Source: Clostridia bacterium
Lineage (GTDB): Bacteria; Bacteroidota; Bacteroidia; Bacteroidales; 4484-276
Length of the DNA stretch: 64,000 nucleotides
Direction of reading: 5' to 3'
Assembly (NCBI GenBank): GCA_009928785.1
Contig: SABY01000008.1
Location: 1 to 64,000 of the forward strand
Part shown: positions 26,366-37,200 of the stretch, one piece after another
Layout of the letters: every line of letters begins with the position of its first letter
How positions within the stretch are numbered: position 1 is the stretch's first letter
Translations under genes and position numbers: made by a program
Notes under the pieces: model-generated
What the model saw: the letters and a program-made list of their open reading frames with translations, nothing else
What the model was told of the DNA's origin: nothing
Databases searched by the model: none

Positions 26366-26524
26366 CCGTCGGTAGCCGGTGTAACCAATGACAAATAAAA
26401 CATTGTCGAAATTCAAAAAGCAAGGCTGCTTTTGGACAGTGTTGCGCTATTGAAAGCCTGGATGGCTTCTTCGATTTGCTTGAGTCTATCGTAATCTTTA
26501 TCTGTCATTTGTCAGAACAGGATT

Positions 26525-26938
26525 TTAAGGATTAATTTGATTTACAGGATGCCCTGTGGGTTTGATAAGTTTTTTGTTATAAAGCCTTTTAAATTCAAGG
26601 CTTAAACCGCCAAAATTGATGAGTAAGCCATCAGCAATATTGTATGCTTCAAGATAGTTTATTGCTTGTGCTTTGTGTACATCTTCTATTTTTTTCATTG
26701 CCTTCAATTCAACCATTACACTGTTTTCTACAAAGAAATCTACTCGTCTTGTTCCTATTTGTTCGTCTCGATAAAAAATTGGCATTTCCATTTCTCTTTG
26801 AAAAGTTAAGTTAGCAATGCTCATTTCAATTGCCAAAGCCCTCTGGTAAATAACTTCTTGAAATCCACTTCCTAAAGTGGAATGTACCCGCATTGAACAG
26901 CCGATTATTTTACGAGTAATATCGTTTATCGTGTTCAT
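26525..26938 (-). CDS. GxxExxY protein family
   Basis: GSGFQEVIYQRAL (GxxExxY), RRVDFFVENSVMVELKA, KAQAINYLEAYNIADGLLINFG. Confidence 0.85.
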   Translation of the reverse strand: MNTINDITRKIIGCSMRVHSTLGSGFQEVIYQRALAIEMSIANLTFQREMEMPIFYRDEQIGTRRVDFFVENSVMVELKAMKKIEDVHKAQAINYLEAYNIADGLLINFGGLSLEFKRLYNKKLIKPTGHPVNQINP

Positions 26939-26942
26939 AAAA

Positions 26943-27770
26943 TCATGGTTTTCTATTAATCCCATTAATCGTGTTCGGACGATTTAACAAAGATTTCATT
27001 TGTGCAATGGCAATTTTATTCAATTGAACCAATCGGTGGCTTTGCGATAAACCCTGTTGAATTAACACTGCATTGATGCTTTCCATATTTGAAAGCACCA
27101 CCAGTTGTTCTATAGTGGCTGCATCACGAATATTCCCACCGACTTTGGGATTGGTAACCCGCCATTGCCTTGCAGTCATTCCAAACAAAGCCATATTCAG
27201 CATATCGGCTTCATTGGCATACACTGCGTTTATTTTCTCTTTGGAAAGCGTGGCGGGGATCAGGTTTTCTTTGATGGCATCGGTGTGGATGTAATAATTT
27301 ACTTTGGCTAAAGTTCGCTGGAGATTCCAATTTAATTTTAAACGGTCATTTTCGTCTTCTTTTAGTCGTTGGTATTCTTTAACGAGCAGCAGTTGAAATT
27401 TAGGACTTATCCACATGCCAAAATGAAAGGCAATGTCTTTATGAGCATAGGTTCCACCGTACCTTCCAGCCTTAGCGGCGATGCCAATGGCACCTGTTTT
27501 TTCAATCCAATTCTTTACGGATAAAACAAAATTGTTGCTACCGGCAGCATTTTTAATTGTACCGAATTCGGTATAATTAAAAACGGGGTTGTACAATGCC
27601 TCCCACTCGCCTAAATATTCTATTGTACTTTTTAAACTTAGCCATTTGATAATAATAACTTCTTGCATTTGGCTTTTCGCCATGTCAGTGAGGGAAATGA
27701 AGTCACTATTTTTCTGGGAAATAATAGCAATCTCTTTTCCCTCAATTTTTATGGTTTTACTTTTGGCCAT
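26943..27770 (-). CDS. KilA-N domain protein
   Basis: FISLTDMAKSQMQ, WIEKTGAIGIAAKAGRYGGTYAHKDIAFHFGMWISPKFQLLLVKEYQRLKE. Confidence 0.85.
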   Translation of the reverse strand: MAKSKTIKIEGKEIAIISQKNSDFISLTDMAKSQMQEVIIIKWLSLKSTIEYLGEWEALYNPVFNYTEFGTIKNAAGSNNFVLSVKNWIEKTGAIGIAAKAGRYGGTYAHKDIAFHFGMWISPKFQLLLVKEYQRLKEDENDRLKLNWNLQRTLAKVNYYIHTDAIKENLIPATLSKEKINAVYANEADMLNMALFGMTARQWRVTNPKVGGNIRDAATIEQLVVLSNMESINAVLIQQGLSQSHRLVQLNKIAIAQMKSLLNRPNTINGINRKP

Positions 27771-27785
27771 ATCTCGCTTTTCAAT

Positions 27786-28007
27786 TTACATCACATACAA
27801 TTTACCACTAAAACCCTTATCCACAATCCTTACCTCATTTATCAGGTCAGCAGACATGCCTAAGAAATAGTAATCGGTCACGGGATTTGGATAAGACTTT
27901 ATTTCAAACGCAACGGCGTCTTCAAAATACATTTGGAACTGAAAATCCTGTGCTTTACCTACTTGGAAAAGGCAAATTAAAATAGAGATTACGATAAGTT
28001 TTTTCAT
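27786..28007 (-). CDS. Short secreted protein (possible truncated T9SS-type C-terminal domain protein)
   Basis: 73 aa, signal peptide, YPNPVTDYYF motif. Confidence 0.4.
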   Translation of the reverse strand: MKKLIVISILICLFQVGKAQDFQFQMYFEDAVAFEIKSYPNPVTDYYFLGMSADLINEVRIVDKGFSGKLYVM

Positions 28008-28149
28008 GGTTTCATCTTTTTAAATTGGTATAAATCTTTGCAACCTCAAGAACATCTTTTTAATTCTTACAAAAATAGAAAATAATTCTTAGCAGGCATC
28101 TGCACATCACTTGTTTATTAATAATCAAAAAAAATCACTCCATTTTTAA

Positions 28150-29811
<1,662 letters not shown>

Positions 29812-29844
29812 AGGAAGGCTTGGGTGGTGGTGTGAGGCGCTTTC

Positions 29845-30022
29845 TTAATCTCCAAGGTTTTCCTTTTTTATTAAAAACCACTTGCCATCAATTTTTTTGA
29901 AATAATATTTAACATCAACTCCTGTTTCTGTTCCAATCCACTGAAACAGCCTTTCATCTGTATCTCTAAGAGTTCCCTCAAAATTGTCAAAGATTTGTGG
30001 TCTATAGTTTTCGTCCTTGTTT
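29845..30022 (-). pseudogene. C-terminal fragment of a hypothetical protein, 5' end fused to an attC-like sequence
   Basis: ENYRPQIFDNFEGTLRDTDERLFQWIGTETGVDVKYYFKKIDGKWFLIKKENLGD with no upstream coding continuation; homology to the attC-like repeat begins at about 30023. Confidence 0.45.
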
Positions 30023-30100
30023 TGTCCTATCTTCAGATTTACAATTATCTTTCTTAATATGCGCTTTCTGCGGCATGCACTGTGAGCCGCTGTTAGCACC
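30023..30100 (-). other. Truncated attC-like recombination site
   Basis: TGTCCTATCTTCAGATTTACAATT...GCTGTTAGCACC, homologous to part of the site at 30795-30928. Confidence 0.45.
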
Positions 30101-30115
30101 AGTAATCATTGTAAT

Positions 30116-30295
30116 TTAATCATCTTTTTCTGGTCTTTCGTCAGTTGGTCGTCCGTACTGCCTGTCATCCTCTTTTTGTTTCCATTTTTCTTCTTGCTCT
30201 TGGATTTTTCTTCTTATTTCTTCTTGTCTCCGTCTTTCCTTTTCTTCAATCCTTTTTAGTTCTTCAATTTTCCTTTTTAGTTCATCATTACTCAT
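30116..30295 (-). CDS. Untracked 59-aa highly charged coiled-coil-like protein
   Basis: Manual translation MSNDELKRKIEELKRIEEKERRRQEEIRRKIQEQEEKWKQKEDDRQYGRPTDERPEKDD; starts 7 bp after the stop of the 157-aa gene. Confidence 0.55.
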   Translation of the reverse strand: MSNDELKRKIEELKRIEEKERRRQEEIRRKIQEQEEKWKQKEDDRQYGRPTDERPEKDD

Positions 30296-30302
30296 TGCGG
30301 TA

Positions 30303-30776
30303 TCAATTTAGGTTAGCACTAACGAATATTATTAGAAAGACAACACCACCAATTAAGAAAAATAGGCAAAGTCCGTTAAAAACATTTGTCAATGAATTGA
30401 ATATTTTTTTCATACTCTCAAAATGTTGTTGATTACCTATCATTTCATTTTTTTTCTCTTGTCTTATTATATTTTTTGAAATTTTAATTTCCATTTTGTT
30501 TGCGTAATAACCAGTCACTTGCGAAAGCAAATTGATCATTATCGATGCACCAAATAAAATCCAAGAAATTTTGAGTAAAAGGAAATTTATTTCAATGTCT
30601 TTTGGCAGAATATCTTTTATAAAGCCCATTGAGAAAATGAGTCCGCCACTGGATAAGGATATTATTAAAATATCAAACCTGTCTAAGGAGTACTTAATAT
30701 TGGCTTTGGTACCTTCAATATGATATTCAAGATTTTTTATATATCTCTTGTTTATTTTATTTTCACCATTTTTCAT
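30303..30776 (-). CDS. Hypothetical membrane protein (about 4 TM) in a cassette-like unit
   Basis: 157 aa, hydrophobic segments LIISLSSGGLIFSMGF, ISWILFGASIMINLL, GLCLFFLIGGVVFLIIF. Confidence 0.6.
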   Translation of the reverse strand: MKNGENKINKRYIKNLEYHIEGTKANIKYSLDRFDILIISLSSGGLIFSMGFIKDILPKDIEINFLLLKISWILFGASIMINLLSQVTGYYANKMEIKISKNIIRQEKKNEMIGNQQHFESMKKIFNSLTNVFNGLCLFFLIGGVVFLIIFVSANLN

Positions 30777-30794
30777 TTATTTCTAAAATTATTG

Positions 30795-30928
30795 GTGCTA
30801 ACGTTTTGCAAGTATGGCACGTAGCCGTTCCTTTGCAGTATTTATATTAACTTGTACTATCTTCAAATTTACAATTCTTTGTCTTAATAACCGATACGCG
30901 GCTATGTGATATTACTTGCTGTTAGCTG
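30795..30928 (-). other. attC-like integron recombination site
   Basis: Imperfect palindrome GCTAACGTTTTGCAAGTATGGCACGTAGCCG ... CGGCTATGTGATATTACTTGCTGTTAGC. Confidence 0.55.
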
Positions 30929-30936
30929 CTGGGTGT

Positions 30937-31734
30937 TTATTTCCAAATTATTGTTTTCTTTTCAAAATCAATTTTACCATCTATTGAAGCAATATTTATA
31001 TGATTTGCTTTTAATCTATTTTCATTTAATGTTGTTAGAAATGTATCTCTTGTAACATGTTTTAGGATTAAAACATTTTCTACACATATATTTGAATTCA
31101 ATACTAAATTTAGACCTATTCCATTTGTTGGTATGCAAGGAAATAATATTCCATCAAGTTCACTCCTCATTAACAATACGTTTGAGATAGCACTTGTTAA
31201 AATATAAATTTGCTTGTTGTTATAAGAAGATGCTTTATATATGTCAACTAAAAAGTCATTCATTAAAGTTAGATCATCATCCCATTCTACACCTTTTATT
31301 AAATTGTATTCCTGACTAAAGTCTTTACGATCATAAATTAGATGTACTTTAAGGTCTTTTATTGTCTCCCACATTCCAACTGTGATATCGAAAGTTGAAC
31401 CAAATGGTTTATCAAGCCAGTCCTCCATGAATTCTGAATAACTTGTTTCTCTTTTGTCCGAACAATAAAAACATGATTGATATGGTCTATTTGCTCTATT
31501 AAATTTTGTAACAAATTTTTTAGCAGGATTTTTTATACCATCTATTTTATGGAAGAATAATTCATCAAAATTTTCTCTTGATCGAAACAGCATTTTCCCC
31601 TTTAAAATATCATAGGTCAGTGTGGGAATCTCAATATTATTCTTTTCAAAGAATAGTAATATCCTTTCATAACTATAAGAATAATCTAAGTTGATGTTTT
31701 TAAGTTGTTTAATTATTTCCTTGATGTTTCCCAT
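30937..31734 (-). CDS. RES-domain-like protein (tentative)
   Basis: MLFRSRENFDELF...KFNRANRPYQSCFYCSDKRETSYSEF arrangement of R, Y and S/E residues resembles RES; start MGNIKE just downstream of a GTTAGGT core. Confidence 0.45.
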   Translation of the reverse strand: MGNIKEIIKQLKNINLDYSYSYERILLFFEKNNIEIPTLTYDILKGKMLFRSRENFDELFFHKIDGIKNPAKKFVTKFNRANRPYQSCFYCSDKRETSYSEFMEDWLDKPFGSTFDITVGMWETIKDLKVHLIYDRKDFSQEYNLIKGVEWDDDLTLMNDFLVDIYKASSYNNKQIYILTSAISNVLLMRSELDGILFPCIPTNGIGLNLVLNSNICVENVLILKHVTRDTFLTTLNENRLKANHINIASIDGKIDFEKKTIIWK

Positions 31735-31750
31735 TTTCTTTTCACCTTGC

Positions 31751-31880
31751 ACCTAACGGTTGGTGTATGAAGCGTTGGGCATTTCGAAGAACTTTCTTGT
31801 CAAACCGCTACAAATATTATTAAGTGTAACACCCTTGAAACCAGCACGAACCGCCCAATGATTTATACACTTTGTTACCG
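31751..31880 (-). other. attC-like integron recombination site
   Basis: Imperfect palindrome CCTAACGGTTGGTGTATGAAGCGTTGGGC ... GCCCAATGATTTATACACTTTGTTACCG; GTTRRRY core GTTAGGT on minus strand. Confidence 0.5.
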
Positions 31881-32035
31881 CCTGGTGTTTATTCATTTCA
31901 GTCATTTTCTCTTTCAATTTGCAACATATTTTCTGTCTGCTCGCGGGCTGGGACAGGCATACTTATTGACAAGTTTTGGTTTGTGCGGTTGGTTTTTCGC
32001 GCGACTTGGCAATGTGTATGACTGTGAAGCGTTGG

Positions 32036-33172
32036 CTATTTACTATTTATAATTTTCATTTTTTCAATATATTGTAATAATGCTGACGCAACTGCTTTAG
32101 CCATTGGAACAGGAACACCATTACCAATCATTTTAAACTTTTTTGATAGTGGCAACTCTATTGGTAAAATATAAGAGTCCGGCACTCCCTGAATTCTCAA
32201 TGTCTCACGGACTGACAAACGCCTGTTTTTGTATGGATGTAAGTGAACTTCGTTGTTGCCATAACAAGCTGTAGGGCTGTATTTAAAACGGTGAAGCCGT
32301 TTGAATGATGGTCTGTTTGTCTCGCCTTCATTAATTGCATCCAATTTTTTTTCTGTTACATATAAATTAAAAAACTCATTTGCATTTGCTATTGTATTAA
32401 TTTCACTTTGTGGAACTAAGCAACTTTCGACACATAATTCAAAAGGTAAATCTTCTGGCTTTGTCAAAGTATTTCCAAACTGAACTGGTGTTGCCCATTT
32501 ATATTTAGTTGGAGCGTCTTTATATTTATTGTCTACCGGAAATGGAAACCATTTACCAAATTGGCTTATGGAAACAACTTTTACATCAAGCACTGTTTTC
32601 TTGATTCCAACAAAGAAAATCCTTTCTCTAAATTGAGGAACTCCAAACTCTAATGCATTTAATTTTTCGTGGTCAATGAAATATTCTTTCTCAACTCGAT
32701 TCAGTAGTGACTGCAAAAATTCTTTTGTTTCCTTTCGCTTTGTCAAGCCGGTTACATTTTCCATTACAAAAAATGTTGGTTTCAGTTCCAAAATTTTATC
32801 AAAATATAGTGTTGTGAGTTTTCCTCTATCTCCATTGAAACCTTTCAAATTCCCATTCATACTAAAATCCTGACAGGGTGGACCACCAATCATTCCAAAG
32901 TTTTCCGGTTTACCTTGGGGAAATGCTTCTGAAATAATATCACTTGAAGAAATTTCTGTAATGGATTTTGTATTGAAGATTTCTGCTTTGATTCCATTTC
33001 CTTTCGATTTTCTCCAAGAAGTAATTCCGGCAGCATGAAGTTTTGCAAAATCTTTATCAAATTCATTTGTCCAAACAATTTCAAACCCTGCTTGCTCAAA
33101 GCCCATGTCCATAAACCCCCCGCCTGAATAAAAGGAGAGAATAGGAATTTTATATATTTGATGGTTATTCAT
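32036..33172 (-). CDS. druM: DNA (cytosine-5) methyltransferase, DruM-like
   Basis: SFYSGGGFMDMGFEQAGF, GGPPCQDFSMNG, ENVTGLTKRK, RLSVRETLRIQGVPDSY, IGNGVPVPMAKAV. Confidence 0.85.
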   Translation of the reverse strand: MNNHQIYKIPILSFYSGGGFMDMGFEQAGFEIVWTNEFDKDFAKLHAAGITSWRKSKGNGIKAEIFNTKSITEISSSDIISEAFPQGKPENFGMIGGPPCQDFSMNGNLKGFNGDRGKLTTLYFDKILELKPTFFVMENVTGLTKRKETKEFLQSLLNRVEKEYFIDHEKLNALEFGVPQFRERIFFVGIKKTVLDVKVVSISQFGKWFPFPVDNKYKDAPTKYKWATPVQFGNTLTKPEDLPFELCVESCLVPQSEINTIANANEFFNLYVTEKKLDAINEGETNRPSFKRLHRFKYSPTACYGNNEVHLHPYKNRRLSVRETLRIQGVPDSYILPIELPLSKKFKMIGNGVPVPMAKAVASALLQYIEKMKIINSK

Positions 33173-34235
33173 AAATTATTGTCGTCTTGGTTGCTGAGTA
33201 TACAAACTCCATTGCTTCTTTTCTTAAATTGAAAATATTTATTTTTTCATTTCGTCTATCATTCAACTCATGAAATTTTTTAGTTGGAAAACCTGTTACA
33301 GTAATTTCCATTTCTCCGCAATTTAAAAACACGCTGACATTTCCATTCTGATATTTAACCACATTTATTATTAAACCTGAAACATCATTGAACGAATAAT
33401 CGGTTTCCAAATGTTTCAGAAAAAAGGAACAAGCTGGTCTATATAAACAATATTTGCAATTTGTGTTTGATGGATTAGCAACAAATTTTTCGCTGCTGAT
33501 ACTTGCATTTGTTGCTTTTAGTAATTGTTTCGCTTCTTCAAAGATAATATTGCACTCTGACTCCGTAAAGACAATATTGAATTTTTGTTTTGCCAAATCA
33601 ACTAAACTTAATTGAGTCGGAAACTTGTCGTTAGTTTCAAAATATAAGTAAGCATATATTTTTAATTGCTCTTTGTATTCTTCTTTTATTTCTGAAAATA
33701 CTTCTCCCTCATCATCTAAAATATCTTGCGTAATTGCACCTGTTTTGAAATCAATAATTTCTGTTGCTTGTTCTTCTTCAATCACTAAATCAATTTTACC
33801 TGCAATCAATTTGTCTTTTGATTCAAACCATTTTTCAGAAGAAAATTTTATTGTGCTTGATGCTACAGGTCTTTCAGAAATATTTCTCAAATGTTTTTTT
33901 AAAAGAATTTTCTTCATCCCAAAGTCCTTCACATTCTTTTGAAGTGGAATAAAAAAATCATAGCCCATTTTTATTAAGTTTTCCTCTTGCAATTTCACTT
34001 GCTCGTCAAATGCCTTATTGAAATCATCTTCGTTTTTGATTACACCTTTTGCAATTAGTTCAAGAATTTTATGAAGTGCTGTTCCTAAATAAGCATTGGG
34101 TGAAACCGGCAACAAAGGTTTCTTATAAAACGATTCTGCCAATAAGGATTTGTAAGCACAATTTTTCATTGAATAAAATTGACTTGGAGAAATCCTACTG
34201 ATTTCCTTAAAAACTATTTTACCAACTCTATTCAT
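33165..34235 (-). CDS. PD-(D/E)XK nuclease, Cas4/AddB-like with Fe-S-type cysteines
   Basis: LGTALHKILE, AGKIDLVIEEEQATEIIDFKTG, QLKIYAYLYF, CKYCLYRPAC. Confidence 0.8.
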   Translation of the reverse strand: MNRVGKIVFKEISRISPSQFYSMKNCAYKSLLAESFYKKPLLPVSPNAYLGTALHKILELIAKGVIKNEDDFNKAFDEQVKLQEENLIKMGYDFFIPLQKNVKDFGMKKILLKKHLRNISERPVASSTIKFSSEKWFESKDKLIAGKIDLVIEEEQATEIIDFKTGAITQDILDDEGEVFSEIKEEYKEQLKIYAYLYFETNDKFPTQLSLVDLAKQKFNIVFTESECNIIFEEAKQLLKATNASISSEKFVANPSNTNCKYCLYRPACSFFLKHLETDYSFNDVSGLIINVVKYQNGNVSVFLNCGEMEITVTGFPTKKFHELNDRRNEKINIFNLRKEAMEFVYSATKTTIIYE

Positions 34236-37200
34236 TATCTGTTGATTAATTTTTCATAGCACCAACCAGGTCTGCGGTGCAAGTTGAAAGTATCTACAAT
34301 GCTTATTGTTCCATTTCTGCTACTTGTGTATTCATCAATCTCTGCTTTTGTTTCAGCTAACCAATTTGCTTCTCTAATATTTCTTATATCCCAGAAAGGG
34401 TGAACTATCATGATAACATTTTTTTGATTTCTTCCGAATTTAATAACAGGCAATCTGTTTATCTCACTCAAATGAGTGAACCCAAAACTTTGAGCAAAAC
34501 TGTCCCTTAACTCCGATGCAAATGCAATCCAATCATTCAATTCAATGTAGTCATTGAAATTTCCATCAGTACCGCACACATAAGTTGAATCACTCATTAC
34601 TCGCAGCATTGCCAGCCCTAATTTCCAATCAAGCAAACTGTGATAGTTCATGTTTCTGTATACTTTCAAGCAATCATAGCAAGCATCCTTGCAATTTTGC
34701 TGATGTGTTGGTGAATGAATCTTTCCTAAATAATTAGTTGGGTCGGTTGGAATCATTGCTTCTGCAATAATGTTTTGAAAGTTGTTGTATAAATATCTCA
34801 CAAATCCTGACCCATTTGGTAATTCATCTGTCAAAATAATTTCAGCAATTCTTCTTTCTGTTCCATCGTCAAGCGTTTTCATTGATATGTCTGCAATCTC
34901 AATTTCTGTTGGGTCAACATCAAGTTTGTCAGCTAAAATTCTTTGAAGTAAAAAAGCTGCTGAATAATATCCTGAACGCACTCCGTTTGATTGTGCTTTG
35001 ATATGAGGCATATCTGTTTCTCTTGAAAACATATTCAAGTCTAACTCCAACGAAACTGTGGCAGGTGCAATTCTGAATATTTCGGTTTTCTTATTGCTTG
35101 CTAATGCAATCTCTTCGTCTTGTCCAGCTAGATTTGGTTGAATGAAGATTGAATAGCCATTTGAGTTGGAATTAACCGCAAAATCATTTACTAACCATTG
35201 GTCATTAAACCAAAATCCGATGACTGAATTAAATGGAAAACGGTTGTTTGTATTGTATAATTTTCCTGTGAAATATCTGTCCGAGTTTGTATTCACCCTC
35301 CATGTAACATCTTTATCGCTGATAACTAAATCAGCATTATTTACTAATTTATATTGGTCAGGATTTGCAGGGTCATTATTTGTTTTCTCTGCAAAAATTG
35401 GTGGTCTTGATAAAAGAAATTCTGAATCATCTTTATTATCGCTGCCCGAAGATAGATTTGTTCTGTATGCTCTCGGTGATTTCAGTTTTACAGGTTGCTG
35501 ATATTTGTCAGGATTTAATTCACCACAATTTGGGCAACTGTCAAAATGATTCAGGCTTTCCAATTCAGTTTTTCTTTCTTCTGAGTAAGTTTCAAAAAAT
35601 CCACAAGCCCTGCATCTTACAAACCAACGGTTCAAAGAAAATGGAAGTTGATTGCTTGTCCTTGCGTTTGTTACTGTTTCGCTTCCTCTTAGTCTTGTTT
35701 TTATAATGTCGCTTGTAAAACCAATTACTTGATGGATTGCTTTGTCTTTTGTTTTTTGTGCTCCAGGGGCAAACTCATAAATTGCCATTGACTGTGCCCT
35801 GTCAATTGAAAGAGGTTCTAAATGCTTGTTGATTCCGTGATACATATTTCTGATTGTAGTAGGCATTCCAAACATTGGTAGTATTCCGCCTTCGGCTAAT
35901 TTCTCTGAAACATCTGTTGTTGCAATTTCTTCGTTATTAATTACACTTTGTGCTTTTTCAATTAACCCGCTTGCACTTATAGTGTCAGTTATCCATGTAA
36001 TAAATTCATTTCGCTTTGCAAGTAATTGTGGAGTTATTAATGCGTCTATAGTCTCTTCAATTTGAGTTCTACTGTTTATTATCCAATGAATGATTTGTGT
36101 TTTATAATCTGTCCAATTCACTTGTGCATCACCAATGTTTCCAAACTCTCCATGAACACTTGACTTTTCATCGTTGGTTATGTCAATTCCTTCATCAATG
36201 TAAGCTTTCCTTAAAATTTCTTTTGCAAGTAAGCGTTTGAAAATTCTCTCTTGATTCATTGAGAGAAATGGAGTAGGAGGTGAATCGCCTGTTATCTTAT
36301 GAGGATTAGAAAAATAAAATTCGTCATGACTTCTACCTCTGCAAAAAGTTAAAATCACCGAATATGCTTGCCCTCTCCGTCCAGCTCGTCCAACTCTTTG
36401 TTGGTAGTTAAATCTTTGCGGTGGCATATTCCCCAACATTACTGCTTGCAATGCTCCTATGTCAACACCAACTTCAAGTGTTGTAGTTACACTCAATAAA
36501 TCAATAGTTTTTACTTGTCTAATTCCTTCATCCGGTAAAATGATATTTCTAAAATGTCGTTGCCTTTCAAATTGGTCGTCTGTTTGTCCGGTTAATTCTT
36601 CGCAATGCAAACGGATTGGTTGGCGTTGTACTTTGATTGCATTGTATGAAAGATAATTTTCTTCCCAAATATCATTACATATACTGTCGGGTTGTGGTTG
36701 CAATGGCGTAACTGAATATGTGCAGATGCCTCCGCTAAAGTGTAAGTGAGGTCTGCTTCCTCTTGGACTTGTCCAAATCTGGTCTGTTGCTCTTGCAACT
36801 TTAATAAAAAGATTTTCAATTTGAATTCCTGTATCACCTGCAAGTAGTCCACTTGTTGAGAGTGTTGTAAAGACTGCATCACCAATTTCATTTTCTTGTT
36901 TTGAAAATCGACCAGCAATTGCACGAATATATTTTTTTACTTGACCTGGCAATTCTCTGTATGTTGTGAAGTTAAAAGGACTTGAATCATCAACTTTATT
37001 ATGTTTCCATTTGTCCCCTAAAATTCGGATTGTAGAGTTTACGATTTGCAAAAATTCATTTCTTGCAATAGCAATAGTGTTTGCTTGGTCAGTGATAACT
37101 TGCATTTCGGGATTGATACTTACATAACCCAATGCAGAAGATTCAAACGAGTAAAAAAGTGAACCAAAAAACATAAAAGCAAGGTTTGTGAAAGTACCAT

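Noticed and set aside
25880-26416. 178-aa ORF with NLELGTWNLELG repeats
   Set aside because: Runs through tRNA-Val and the RTTCCAA heptamer arrays on the opposite strand
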